Shown here piece after piece: positions 1 through 8,959 of a DNA stretch of 64,000 nucleotides. The first letter of the stretch is position 1. Each line of letters begins with the position of its first letter. A model generated the notes under the pieces. The model was not told where the DNA came from and searched no databases. It saw only the letters and a program-made list of their open reading frames with translations. This DNA comes from Ruminococcus flavefaciens (lineage in GTDB: Bacteria; Bacteroidota; Bacteroidia; Bacteroidales; P3), in the NCBI GenBank assembly GCA_023667315.1, contig JAMPAI010000007.1:1-64000 (forward strand). The letters run 5' to 3'. The translations under genes and the position numbers were made by a program.

Positions 1-55
1 CGCCCGCGCCGATGGTACTGCATCTAAAGTGTGGGAGAGTAGGTCGTCGCCGCCC
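1..55 (+). rRNA. rrf: 5S ribosomal RNA, 3' part
   Basis: The window opens inside a 5S rRNA. The stretch GATGGTACTGC followed by GTGGGAGAGTAGGTCG matches the conserved 3' half of bacterial 5S RNA (helices IV and V and the 3' strand of helix I). The 5' half lies before the window. A strong terminator follows at once, so this is the end of an rRNA operon read on the plus strand. The exact 3' end is uncertain by a few bases. Confidence 0.9.
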
Positions 56-61
56 TTACTA

Positions 62-91
62 AGGCTCAGTCTGAAAGACTGGGCCTTTTTT
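62..91 (+). terminator. Intrinsic terminator of the rRNA operon
   Basis: An 11-bp stem (AGGCTCAGTCT at 62-72 with AGACTGGGCCT at 76-86, one G-U pair) with a GAA loop is followed by a run of T. It lies directly after the 5S rRNA. The rest of the gap to 350 shows no gene. Confidence 0.9.
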
Positions 92-294
92 ATTTCTGTT
101 CGTTTCTGTTTTCTTTCAAGATATCCGATTTTGCTATGATTTCCATCAGGTTCCCATAATTTATATTTCGGTGATTTTTATGGGTAGTGAAATCCGTATA
201 GCGTTTAAACAGAGACCTTGCCGGAATTAGTCGGAGGATGGGAGAAGGTTATTGAACTGTAAGGGGTTCAGAATGTATATATGGTGTTAGAATG

Positions 295-329
295 AGAGAG
301 GGCGGTTCGTGCAACGAACCGCCCTCTCT
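295..329. terminator. Long perfect hairpin downstream of the lipoprotein gene
   Basis: A 16-bp perfect stem (295-310 with 314-329) has a 3-base loop. It lies just past the stop of the minus-strand lipoprotein gene that ends at 350. There is no good U-run on the minus side, so termination by the hairpin alone is plausible but not certain. Confidence 0.55.
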
Positions 330-349
330 TTGTATGGAGGTTTTAGACC

Positions 350-928
350 TTACAGGCAATCGTCGTGCGGATATTCACGGAAGAAGGTGTTGATGTCGGT
401 ACGCGTGGAATCGTCGAGGCTCAGCGTAAAGAACTTGTCGTTGATATAGTAATCGGAATACACCTTGTAGCTGCCCACGCTATAGGGATACGTGGAGTCG
501 GTGGCCACCGTGGTAAAGTTTTCGTCTATATAATAAAGGCCGTCCATGCGGATCTTGCGGTGCTTGGTGTCCAGCAGATAGGAACCTTTTACATATTCGT
601 TGTAGATATAGCGTTCAGGATCCCGGTAGGAAGAATCGTGCCAGGAGGCGATGGTGAGGTAAAAATCTCCGCCTTTGGTAAAGTCTCCGGAATCGATGTT
701 TTGGGCGCATTGGATATCCAGACGGTGCTGCGAGTGGGAGAGGTGCTTGATGGTGTCCCACGTGGTCGAATCCAATTGGAAATGGTATTTTACGAAATCC
801 TTTTCCTGCCAGACGCCGTAAATATCCATGGGTTTACCTTCGTGCCGGCACGAACTCAGTATCACACCCAATACGGCACCGCTTAAGACCACGGTACCCA
901 ACATGCGGAAAAAAGAACGAATTTTCAT
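350..928 (-). CDS. Putative lipoprotein of unknown function (lipocalin-like)
   Basis: 192 aa. The N-terminus has a short basic stretch, a hydrophobic segment and a lipobox ending LSSC (Cys about residue 27), so it is an exported lipoprotein. The mature part starts with an IYGVWQ-type sequence and continues with alternating aromatic and polar residues typical of small beta-rich Bacteroidota lipoproteins; a lipocalin-like fold is a guess. No catalytic motif is visible. It is divergent from purD, which starts about 120 bp away, and is followed by a strong hairpin. I do not recognise a named family. Confidence 0.75.
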   Translation of the reverse strand: MKIRSFFRMLGTVVLSGAVLGVILSSCRHEGKPMDIYGVWQEKDFVKYHFQLDSTTWDTIKHLSHSQHRLDIQCAQNIDSGDFTKGGDFYLTIASWHDSSYRDPERYIYNEYVKGSYLLDTKHRKIRMDGLYYIDENFTTVATDSTYPYSVGSYKVYSDYYINDKFFTLSLDDSTRTDINTFFREYPHDDCL

Positions 929-1050
929 AATGCAATAGGTTGTTCCCTTTGTAAGAAAGGGTTTTAAAGCGCGAAGTTACGCCGAACAACAGAAAAAAGC
1001 AATATCTTTACGTGTTTTTTTGAATTTTGTAACAGCATAAGATTCTTATT

Positions 1051-2334
1051 ATGAATATCTTGGTTTTGGGTTCGGGCGGAAGGGAAAGCGCCTTGGCGTA
1101 TAAGTTGGCGCAAAGCGCCCAAACGGAGCGGCTCTATGTGGCTCCCGGCAATGCGGGAACGGGCGTATGGGCGGAGAATGTGGCCTTGGATCCCCTCAAT
1201 TTCGCACAGGTAAAGGATTTTATCATCGAACACCAGGTAGGCATGCTTGTGGTGGGACCCGAAGATCCCTTGGTGCAGGGCATACACGATTATTTTCTGG
1301 CGGACGCCAATTTCCGCGACCTGATTGTGGTGGGGCCATGCAAGGAAGGCGCCCGTCTGGAGGGCAGCAAGCGTTTCGCCAAGGAATTCATGCAGCGGGC
1401 CGGCATTCCCACGGCGGGATATGCCGTGTTCGAAAAGGGACAGCTGACAGAAGCCAAAGCCTTCCTTAAAACGCTCAAGCCGCCCTATGTGCTTAAGGCC
1501 GACGGCTTGGCGGCGGGCAAGGGCGTGTTGATAGAAAACAGTCTGGAAGCGGCAGAAAATGCCTTGGACGAAATGCTGGAGAAGGGCAAGTTCGGGGAGG
1601 CTTCCAGCCAGGTGGTGATCGAGGAGTTCCTGAGCGGTATCGAACTGTCGGTTTTCGTGTTGACCGACGGCACCGACTATAAGATCTTGCCCGAAGCCAA
1701 AGACTACAAGAAAGTGGGTGAGGGCGACACGGGCCTGAACACGGGCGGCATGGGTTCGGTATCTCCGGTGGCCTTTGCCGACGCCGCCTTTATGAAGAAG
1801 GTGGAAGAACGTATCGTAAAGCCCACCTTGCGGCAGCTCAAGGCCGACCGGATTCCGTATTCGGGCTTCCTGTTTATCGGCTTGATGAATGTGGACGGAG
1901 ATCCCTACGTAATCGAATACAATGTGCGTATGGGTGATCCGGAAACCGAGTCGGTGATGCCGCGCATCAAGAGCGACTTGGTGGAAGTGTTCAAGGCGAT
2001 GCACGAAAACCGCCTGAACGAAGTGGATTTCGAGATAGACCCGCGCCAGGCGCTGTGCGTGATGCTGGTTTCGGGCGGATATCCGGAAGCCTACAGGAAA
2101 GGCTTTGAGTTGACAGGTTTAGATAAGGTGGCGGCCGATACCCTGCTTTTTCACGCCGGAACCAAACCCGATGCAAACGGCAGGGCGCTTACCAGCGGCG
2201 GCCGCGTGCTGGCGGTGGTCACTCTGGCCGAAGACTTGCCCTCGGCCATTAAGAAAACCTATGCCGAAGTGGAGAAAATCGGCTTCGAAGCGATGTATTA
2301 CCGAAAAGATATAGGAAAAGACCTATGCAGATAG
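1051..2334 (+). CDS. purD: Phosphoribosylamine-glycine ligase
   Basis: 427 aa, the usual length. PurD (GARS) joins glycine to phosphoribosylamine with ATP in the second step of purine synthesis. The N-terminal Rossmann-like domain begins MNILVLGSGGRESAL, followed by an ATP-grasp domain (VLKADGLAAGKGV, VVIEEFLSGIELSVF, GDTGLNTGGMGS, YNVRMGDPETE) and a C-terminal domain. Most PurD proteins read GGREHAL near the N-terminus; here His is Ser. The stop overlaps the start of the following peptidase gene by 10 bases, suggesting co-transcription. A TATCTTTA box at 1003-1010 is a possible -7 element. Confidence 0.97.
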   Translation: MNILVLGSGGRESALAYKLAQSAQTERLYVAPGNAGTGVWAENVALDPLNFAQVKDFIIEHQVGMLVVGPEDPLVQGIHDYFLADANFRDLIVVGPCKEGARLEGSKRFAKEFMQRAGIPTAGYAVFEKGQLTEAKAFLKTLKPPYVLKADGLAAGKGVLIENSLEAAENALDEMLEKGKFGEASSQVVIEEFLSGIELSVFVLTDGTDYKILPEAKDYKKVGEGDTGLNTGGMGSVSPVAFADAAFMKKVEERIVKPTLRQLKADRIPYSGFLFIGLMNVDGDPYVIEYNVRMGDPETESVMPRIKSDLVEVFKAMHENRLNEVDFEIDPRQALCVMLVSGGYPEAYRKGFELTGLDKVAADTLLFHAGTKPDANGRALTSGGRVLAVVTLAEDLPSAIKKTYAEVEKIGFEAMYYRKDIGKDLCR

Positions 2335-3566
2335 ATTACGTACAGACCGTGCTCGACAACGGCCTTAAGGTGCAGGTGCATACCGACCGTAGCACGGCCA
2401 TGGTGGCGTTCAATCTCGTTTATAATGTGGGAGCCCGGGACGAGCATCCCGACAAGACGGGGTTCGCCCACCTTTTCGAGCACCTGATGTTTAGCGGATC
2501 CAGGCATGTAAAGGATTTCGATACGGAACTGGATAAGGTGGGGGCGGCCAACAACGCCTTCACCAACAACGACTTTACGGATTTCTACATCACCATACTG
2601 CCCGATGCCTTGGAAACGGCCTTCCGCGTGGAGAGTGACCGCATGCAGTACCTCACCATCAATCAGAAGAAACTGGACGTGCAGAAGGGCGTGGTGATCG
2701 AGGAGTTCAAGGAACGCTGCCTCAACCAGCCCTACGGCGATTCCGATTTGCTGATACGCCCGCTCTGCTATACCGTGCATCCTTACGCCTGGTCGACCAT
2801 CGGCAAGAAGCCGGAACATATCGAAAGCGTTACCTTAGACGACGTGCGCTCATTCTACGACACTTATTACAAGCCCGACAACGCCATACTTACCGTGGCC
2901 GGGCCGGTGGAGGCCGAAACGGTATTCGAGCTGGCGCAACGCTACTTCGGCGGCATTCCCAAAGGCAACCGCCCCTCCCGGAACCTGCCGCAGGAACCTA
3001 TGCAGACACAAGCCCGCACTCAGGTGGTGGAACGCAAGGTGCCGGCCAACGTTATCTACAAGGCTTTCCATATGGGGCCGCGCATGAGCGACGATTTCTA
3101 TGTGTTCGACCTCGTGTCCGACATCCTTTCCAACGGCGATTCCTCGCGTTTCCATACCACGCTGGTAAAGGGAAAGAAACTCTTCAACAGCGTGAACGCC
3201 TATGTTTCGGGCGACATCGAGCCGGGCATGTTCCTGGTGTCCGGATTCTTGGAAGAAGGGGTTTCGTTCGAGAAGGCGGAGGCGGCCATCAACGAAGAGA
3301 TCCTGCGCATGGCCGAGAACGAGGTGGGGGCGGATGAACTGCAGAAAGTAAAGAACAAGCTGGAAACGGCCCTGATGTTCTCGAACATGAAAGCCTTGGA
3401 CAAGGCGATGAACCTCGGTTATTTCGAACTGATGGGTTCGGCTTCCCTGCTCAACGAAGAAGACCGCAAATATAGGAACGTGGAAGCTTCGCGCATACGG
3501 GAGGCGGTGGAAAGATACCTTTGCCCGTCGAATTGCAGCACGATTTATTACAAGGCGGTCAAATAG
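2325..3566 (+). CDS. M16 family zinc peptidase, active subunit
   Basis: 413 aa. It has the inverted zinc motif HLFEH (His49, Glu52, His53) of M16 (pitrilysin/processing peptidase) enzymes, with the distal glutamates in VVIEEFKE about 75 residues further on. The two-lobed M16 architecture is complete. It overlaps purD by 10 bases and is followed by a second M16 gene lacking the zinc motif, so the pair probably forms a heterodimer like mitochondrial processing peptidase, this one being the catalytic half. No signal peptide is evident. Substrate is unknown. Confidence 0.93.
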   Translation: MQIDYVQTVLDNGLKVQVHTDRSTAMVAFNLVYNVGARDEHPDKTGFAHLFEHLMFSGSRHVKDFDTELDKVGAANNAFTNNDFTDFYITILPDALETAFRVESDRMQYLTINQKKLDVQKGVVIEEFKERCLNQPYGDSDLLIRPLCYTVHPYAWSTIGKKPEHIESVTLDDVRSFYDTYYKPDNAILTVAGPVEAETVFELAQRYFGGIPKGNRPSRNLPQEPMQTQARTQVVERKVPANVIYKAFHMGPRMSDDFYVFDLVSDILSNGDSSRFHTTLVKGKKLFNSVNAYVSGDIEPGMFLVSGFLEEGVSFEKAEAAINEEILRMAENEVGADELQKVKNKLETALMFSNMKALDKAMNLGYFELMGSASLLNEEDRKYRNVEASRIREAVERYLCPSNCSTIYYKAVK

Positions 3567-3574
3567 CTAAAGCG

Positions 3575-4825
3575 ATGAAATTCGATTATTCAAAATTAGA
3601 ACCCGAGATACGGCATCTGTCGAACGGCATTCCCGTCTATGCCTTCGCCGACAAAAATATGGAACTGGTGCGCCTTGAATTTATCTTCGAGGCGGGCAGT
3701 TTCTTTCAGCAAAAGAAGTTGCAGGCGGCGGCCTGCTGCGCGCTTACGGGTGCCGGCACGCAGAACTTTTCGTCGCGGGAATGGGCGGAAAAATTAGATT
3801 ATTACGGGGCGTACGTGGAACGCTATCCCGACAAGGACCAGGCCACCCTGGTGTTCTATTGCCTGAGCCGTTACTTCAAGGAGATAATCCCCTTGTGCGA
3901 GGAAGCGGTAAAGTGTTCCGTGTTTCCGCAGGAAGAGCTGGAGACCTACCTGCGCAAGCAGCACCGCAAGTTCCTGGTGAACCGTGAGAAAGTATCGGAA
4001 CTGTCGCGCATGGAGTTCTATTCGCTCGTGTTCGGCCGGCATCCTTACGGACAATCTACGGAAGAATCCGATTTCGCCGCCTTGAAGCGGGAAGACCTGC
4101 TTGCTTTCTATCAACGGCACTATGTGGCAGACAACTGCAAGATCGTGTTGGCCGGCGGCTATACGGAACAGGACCTGAACCTGCTGGAAACCTGTTTCGG
4201 CGGCCGGGAGTGGACGGGAACAGAAACGGTAACCGCCTCCGGTCTTGTGGCCTTGCCCGGCTTTTCGGGAAACCAGCGTGTCGATAAGCCCAAGGAAGGC
4301 TCGCTGCAGGCCTCGGTGCGTATCGGCATGCCGCTTTGCCCGCTCGACGACCCCGATTTCGCGTCTTTCAAGGTAACGGATTATGTGCTGGGCGGGTATT
4401 TCGGTTCGCGCCTGATGCGCAATATCCGTGAGGAGAAGGGTTATACCTACGGCATTTCCTCCTATATCATACCCTTGCGGCAGGTGCCGGTGTGGATGAT
4501 AAGCTCGGAGGTGAAGGCCGACTGCACGGGCAAGGTATTGGCCGAGATCGAGAAGGAAATAGCCAAACTGCAGAAAAAGCCGATTCCCGATTCCGAGCTG
4601 GATATCGTGCGTCAGTCGTTTATGGGCGATTTCGTGCGCGAGTTAGACGGGACCTTCGATCTGGCCGAGCGCATGAAATTCTTTATCCTGTGCGGGGTGG
4701 GAGCCGATTTTTACCGGCGCAACGAGGAGGTTTTCTTTTCGATCACGCCCGAAGAAATCCGGCAGATGGCCTGCCGTTACCTTACGCCCGACCGTTTTTA
4801 TACCGTTACGGTGGGTGCGAGATAG
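3575..4825 (+). CDS. M16 family peptidase-like protein, non-catalytic subunit
   Basis: 416 aa from the ATG at 3575; an in-frame ATG at 3521 would overlap the preceding gene by 46 bases and add 18 residues with no family-like content, so I prefer 3575. The fold matches M16, but the position of HxxEH reads AACCALTGAGT, so zinc is not bound. In the C-terminal lobe RNIREEKGYTYG carries the Arg/Tyr pair that positions substrate in the inactive partner of bacterial M16 heterodimers. It most likely works with the product of the gene just upstream (8-bp gap). Confidence 0.9.
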   Translation: MKFDYSKLEPEIRHLSNGIPVYAFADKNMELVRLEFIFEAGSFFQQKKLQAAACCALTGAGTQNFSSREWAEKLDYYGAYVERYPDKDQATLVFYCLSRYFKEIIPLCEEAVKCSVFPQEELETYLRKQHRKFLVNREKVSELSRMEFYSLVFGRHPYGQSTEESDFAALKREDLLAFYQRHYVADNCKIVLAGGYTEQDLNLLETCFGGREWTGTETVTASGLVALPGFSGNQRVDKPKEGSLQASVRIGMPLCPLDDPDFASFKVTDYVLGGYFGSRLMRNIREEKGYTYGISSYIIPLRQVPVWMISSEVKADCTGKVLAEIEKEIAKLQKKPIPDSELDIVRQSFMGDFVRELDGTFDLAERMKFFILCGVGADFYRRNEEVFFSITPEEIRQMACRYLTPDRFYTVTVGAR

Positions 4826-4856
4826 CCCGGAAACAGGAAGGAACGGGATTAATGAA

Positions 4857-4864
4857 TATCTTTG
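4857..4864 (+). promoter_or_regulatory. Bacteroidota -7 promoter box TATCTTTG
   Basis: TATCTTTG matches the TAnnTTTG -7 element used by the Bacteroidota primary sigma factor. It lies about 50 bp before the start of the SPOR-like gene at 4914. No convincing -33 TTTG is visible. Confidence 0.6.
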
Positions 4865-4913
4865 CACCTGGCTTTTACGCTCGGGCGCAGATGCCGTAAA
4901 ACATACAAGTGAG

Positions 4914-5333
4914 ATGAAGTCGAAAATCGTTTTGTTGTTGCTGTCGCTGTGCGCTTCGGCGGTGTCCGCGCAGACCTTGCCCTCCGTTTTAAACGAAATC
5001 GAATATCCGCATACGGTGGACACCTTGTTGATCCGCCGTATGGAACACCGTTTGGCCAAGCAGTCGGAGGGGTATCGGATCCTTATCTTCTCCCAGAGCG
5101 GAAACCGGTCCAAGAACGCGGCCATCGAGGCCAAATCCACTTTCGATTTGGTCTATCCCGAATGCAAGAGCTATATTTTGTTCGAAGAACCTTATTTCAA
5201 GGTAAAGGCCGGCAACTTTACCAATCGGGTGGAGGCGGGCTTCTTTCTGAGAAGCATAAAGGCCGACTATCCCTACGCCTTTATCGTGAAGGATGTGCTG
5301 GATGTAAAGAATTATCTGGGAATAGGAGACTGA
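4914..5333 (+). CDS. Exported SPOR-like domain protein
   Basis: 139 aa from the ATG at 4914, chosen because it puts a signal peptide (MKSKIVLLLLSLCASAVSAQ) at the N-terminus; the longer reading adds 33 residues with no signal. The mature part has GYRILIFSQSGNRSKNAA, then YFKVKAGNFTNRVEA and a FIVKD strand, the layout of a SPOR domain, which binds denuded septal peptidoglycan. A TATCTTTG promoter box lies just upstream. It is convergent with tRNA-Gln. Confidence 0.8.
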   Translation: MKSKIVLLLLSLCASAVSAQTLPSVLNEIEYPHTVDTLLIRRMEHRLAKQSEGYRILIFSQSGNRSKNAAIEAKSTFDLVYPECKSYILFEEPYFKVKAGNFTNRVEAGFFLRSIKADYPYAFIVKDVLDVKNYLGIGD

Positions 5334-5338
5334 AGTAA

Positions 5339-5411
5339 GTTGGCCAACCGGGATTCGAACCCAGAATAACAGAACCAAAATCTGTTGTGTTACCGTTACA
5401 CCATTGGCCAA
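5339..5411 (-). tRNA. tRNA-Gln (anticodon TTG)
   Basis: On the minus strand the sequence folds as a cloverleaf: acceptor TTGGCCA (5405-5411) pairs with TGGCCAA (5340-5346), the T-arm contains GGTTCGAATCC, and the anticodon loop is TTTTGGT with anticodon TTG. CCA is not encoded, as is usual in this phylum. Confidence 0.93.
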
Positions 5412-5513
5412 TCGGAAACAGGCGGCAAAAATACTGCTTTTTTTCGGAACCGCAATATTTTTAGGGCGGGTGTAATGGAATAAGGAATTGTAAAAGATTG
5501 TAATAAAGTGGAT

Positions 5514-7931
5514 ATGAAAAAAATAAACTGGAAGAGGATATTGCCGCACGTTTGGGCGATTCTGATTTTCATGGTGTTGAGCGTTGCCTATTTCGCGCCG
5601 GTGGTGCTTGGCGACAAAACGATGGGGCAGGGCGATTTATATAGTTTGGTCGGTGCTGGAAACGAGGCAAGAGAATGTTATGAACAGACAGGAGAATCTA
5701 CACATTGGAGCAATATGCTTTTTGGTGGAATGCCCAACATTGGCAGTCAAGGCTACAATGTGTACAAACAGTTTTTCCCACGTCTTGTAATGGGGGGATT
5801 GCCGCTGGTGAACGCTGGGATATTGTTTTTCTATATGCTCGGTTTTTATATCCTGATGTGTGTGTTGGGATGCCGTTCGTGGCTGTCGATTCTCGGTGCG
5901 GTTGCCTATGCCTTTTCCACCTACAATCTTTTGATTATCGATGCCGGTCATGCCCACAAATGCTGGGCGATGGCCTGTATGGCGCCCATTTTGGCCGGGG
6001 TTATGCAATGCTTTAAGGGGAAATACCTTTCTGGAGCATTGCTAACGCTCATATTTACGGGACTTCACATCATGTATTCTCACCAGCAGATAACGTTTTA
6101 CCTGATGTTTATGTTGGTGGCGGTGGCTATCGCCTATGGGGTTCAGGCTTTCCGTCAGAAGCAGATGAAAACCTATCTGAAAGGCGGTGTGGTCGCGTTG
6201 GCGATGGCGGTAATCGCCTTGCTTCCCTCCTTGGGTGGGTGGCTGGTAACCTACGATTACAGCAAGGATACGATGCGCGGCGGCGCGGTATTGCAGTCGA
6301 ATCCCGACGGACAGAAGGAAAGTTCCGGGCTGGATATAGACTACGCCTTCCAATGGAGCTACGGCAAGATGGAAAGCTTTACGCTCTTGGTGCCGGGAAT
6401 TTACGGCGGCAGCAGCCATTACTATCTTTCTCCGGAATCAAATTATGAAACGGCCAAGATTACCGGCGGGCGGCAGAATATGGCTCCGTTTTATTGGGGT
6501 GACCAGCCCTTTACCTCGGGACCCGTTTATGTGGGGGCGGTGATCTGTTTTCTCTTTATTTTGGGCCTGTTCGTGGTGAAAGGCCCCGAAAAATGGTGGC
6601 TGCTGGCGGTAACGGTGCTTTCGCTCATGCTTTCCTGGGGCAGGCATCTGTCGTGGTTCAACGATTTCCTGTTCTACCATCTGCCGCTCTACAACCGGTT
6701 CAGGACCCCGTCCATGGCCTTGGTGATTGCCGAAATCTCCATGGTGGCATTGGCGGTGCTTGCCATTAAAAACATACTCGAATCCAAGGAGAAGGATAAA
6801 TATATGCGCGATCTGGCCTATGCTTTCGGCATTACGGCCGGTATCTGCCTGTTTTTCGGCATGTTCGGAAAAAGCATGTTCGGTTTTGTTTCGCCCGCCG
6901 ATGCCTCTTATCCCGACTGGTTGCAGAAAACCCTGGTGGAAGACCGTGCGAGTATGCTGGTTCGTACAGCCATGCGTTCCTTCGCCTTTATCCTGCTGGC
7001 GGCGGCCTGTCTGTGGCTGTACGTCAAGAAGAACCTCAAGCCTGGATGGGTGATGGGGCTTCTCACCGTTTTTGTACTGATAGACCTGTGGACCTTGGAC
7101 CGTCATTATGTAGGCGAACAGAACTTTGTTCCGGCCCGTTCGGTAAAGGCGGTCATTCCCTCGGCCATCGACAATATGATCTTGGCCGATACCGATCCCG
7201 ATTACCGTGTGTTCAACGTTACGGTGAATACCTTTAATGACGCGACGACTTCCAATTTCCATAAATCGATCGGCGGCTACAGCCCGATGAAGCTGCGCCG
7301 CTATCAGGATATCATCGACTATCATCTGAGCCGCCGCCTGAACATCCAGGTGCTCAATATGCTCAACACCCGCTATTTTATCGCGCCCGACGCTTCCGGA
7401 CAGCCGATGGTTCAGCGCAATGTGGCGGCCTTGGGCAACGCCTGGTTCGTGGACAGCATCCGCTGGGTCAACAGTCCCGACGAGGAAATCGTGGCCTTGT
7501 ACGACTTCGACCCGGCGCGGGTGGCCGTAATCGACAAGGAGTGGAAAGACAAGGTGGGCATGGAATCGGCGCCCGTACCCGTTTCCGATGGCGATGGTAT
7601 CCGTCTGGTGCAGTATTATCCCAACAAACTTACCTACGAATACACGGTTTCGGCCAAGCGTCCGGCAGTGTTCTCGGAAGTGTATTACAAAACCTGGAAG
7701 GCCTATGTGGACGGCGAGGAAGTGCCGTTGTACAGGGTCAACTACATTCTGCGCGGGTTAACGCTGCCCGAGGGCAGGCACGTGGTGGAACTCAGGTGCA
7801 AGAACCCGCTTATCGTGCGCAGCAAGATACTCACCAATACGGGTTCGGCCGTCAATATACTGCTGATATTGGCCTTGTTGGGCATGATGGTGTGGAATCC
7901 CTGCAAAAAAGCGGAACAAAAGGAAGCATAA
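5514..7931 (+). CDS. YfhO family multispanning membrane protein
   Basis: 805 aa from the ATG at 5514 (a GTG two codons upstream is less likely). About a dozen hydrophobic segments: one at the N-terminus (HVWAILIFMVLSVAYFAPVV), a cluster to about residue 480, and one near the C-terminus (NILLILALLGMMVW). The extracytoplasmic start carries the family pattern KTMGQGDLYSL and FGGMPNIGSQG, and the C-terminal part is a large soluble domain. YfhO proteins resemble GT-C lipid-linked sugar transferases and have been tied to lipoteichoic acid glycosylation in Firmicutes; the substrate here is unknown. It is followed 20 bp later by a GT2 gene. Confidence 0.9.
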   Translation: MKKINWKRILPHVWAILIFMVLSVAYFAPVVLGDKTMGQGDLYSLVGAGNEARECYEQTGESTHWSNMLFGGMPNIGSQGYNVYKQFFPRLVMGGLPLVNAGILFFYMLGFYILMCVLGCRSWLSILGAVAYAFSTYNLLIIDAGHAHKCWAMACMAPILAGVMQCFKGKYLSGALLTLIFTGLHIMYSHQQITFYLMFMLVAVAIAYGVQAFRQKQMKTYLKGGVVALAMAVIALLPSLGGWLVTYDYSKDTMRGGAVLQSNPDGQKESSGLDIDYAFQWSYGKMESFTLLVPGIYGGSSHYYLSPESNYETAKITGGRQNMAPFYWGDQPFTSGPVYVGAVICFLFILGLFVVKGPEKWWLLAVTVLSLMLSWGRHLSWFNDFLFYHLPLYNRFRTPSMALVIAEISMVALAVLAIKNILESKEKDKYMRDLAYAFGITAGICLFFGMFGKSMFGFVSPADASYPDWLQKTLVEDRASMLVRTAMRSFAFILLAAACLWLYVKKNLKPGWVMGLLTVFVLIDLWTLDRHYVGEQNFVPARSVKAVIPSAIDNMILADTDPDYRVFNVTVNTFNDATTSNFHKSIGGYSPMKLRRYQDIIDYHLSRRLNIQVLNMLNTRYFIAPDASGQPMVQRNVAALGNAWFVDSIRWVNSPDEEIVALYDFDPARVAVIDKEWKDKVGMESAPVPVSDGDGIRLVQYYPNKLTYEYTVSAKRPAVFSEVYYKTWKAYVDGEEVPLYRVNYILRGLTLPEGRHVVELRCKNPLIVRSKILTNTGSAVNILLILALLGMMVWNPCKKAEQKEA

Positions 7932-7951
7932 CATTTTCAAGAAACGGAGAC

Positions 7952-8956
7952 ATGGACTTGAGATATTCCATAATCATTCCGGTGTTCAACCGCCCGGATG
8001 AGATGGCGGAAATGCTGGCGAGCCTGGCCGGACAGAGCGAAAAGAACTTTGAAGTTGTCGTGGTGGAAGACGGTTCCACCAAGCCCTGTAAGGAAGAAGT
8101 GGACCGCTATTCGGGCGTGCTTGATATCTGCTATTGCACCAAGCCCAATACGGGCCGGAGCGATACCCGCAATGTGGGCATGAAAAACGCCAAGGGGAAT
8201 TATTTCCTCTTTTTCGATTCCGACTGCATCCTTCCGCCCGAATATGTCCAGACACTGAACCGATGCCTGCAAGAAAGCTATTCCGATTGCTTCGGAGGTC
8301 CCGACCGGGCCCTGCCTACCTTTACGGATATGCAGAAGGCGGTGAATTTCGCGATGACCTCCTTCCTGACCACAGGAGGAATACGGGGCAGCGGCAAGGT
8401 GTGCATGGAAAAGTTCCATCCCCGTTCGTTCAACATGGGTTTCTCGCGCGAGGTTTATGAAAAGGTGGGCGGTTTCGCCGATATGTTCGGAGAGGATATC
8501 GACCTTAGCATCCGTATCCGCAAGGCAGGCTTCCAGACCGTGCTGTTCCCGGAGGTATCGGTGTATCACAAACGCCGGGTGAACCTCAAGAAATTCTTCC
8601 GTCAGGTATATAATTTCGGGCAGGCGCGCATCTTTCTCTATAAACTGCATCCCGAATCCCTGAAGGCGGTTCACGCGTTGCCGGCCATGTTCGTGTTGGG
8701 CGAGGCTGCGTTGATCCTGCTCTCCGTTTTCCATACCCCGTATTGGCTGCTGCTTTTGGCGCTTTATGCGGTGATGCTGTTCCTGGCTTCGGCCATAAAG
8801 AACAAGAGCCTTAAGATTGCGCTGCTGTCGATAGTAACGGGTTTCGTGCAGCTTAACGGCTACGGCTGCGGCTTTATCAAGGCTTTTTGGAATAAGGTGA
8901 TTCTTAGAAAGGATTTGGAAAAGGGCGAGAAACTGCGCCGTTCGTACAATAAATAG
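7952..8956 (+). CDS. Family 2 glycosyltransferase with C-terminal membrane segments
   Basis: 334 aa from the ATG at 7952. The GT-A domain starts YSIIIPVFNRPDEM, with VVVVEDGST, the metal-binding FFDSDCILP, and GEDIDLSIRIRKAGF as the acceptor-side ED motif. Residues from about 235 onward hold two or three hydrophobic segments (MFVLGEAALILLSVFH, WLLLLALYAVMLFL, and a weaker one), anchoring it in the inner membrane. The position just behind YfhO suggests a joint role in making a glycolipid or envelope glycan. Its stop is 3 bp from the convergent corA stop. Confidence 0.93.
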   Translation: MDLRYSIIIPVFNRPDEMAEMLASLAGQSEKNFEVVVVEDGSTKPCKEEVDRYSGVLDICYCTKPNTGRSDTRNVGMKNAKGNYFLFFDSDCILPPEYVQTLNRCLQESYSDCFGGPDRALPTFTDMQKAVNFAMTSFLTTGGIRGSGKVCMEKFHPRSFNMGFSREVYEKVGGFADMFGEDIDLSIRIRKAGFQTVLFPEVSVYHKRRVNLKKFFRQVYNFGQARIFLYKLHPESLKAVHALPAMFVLGEAALILLSVFHTPYWLLLLALYAVMLFLASAIKNKSLKIALLSIVTGFVQLNGYGCGFIKAFWNKVILRKDLEKGEKLRRSYNK

Positions 8957-8959
8957 CGC

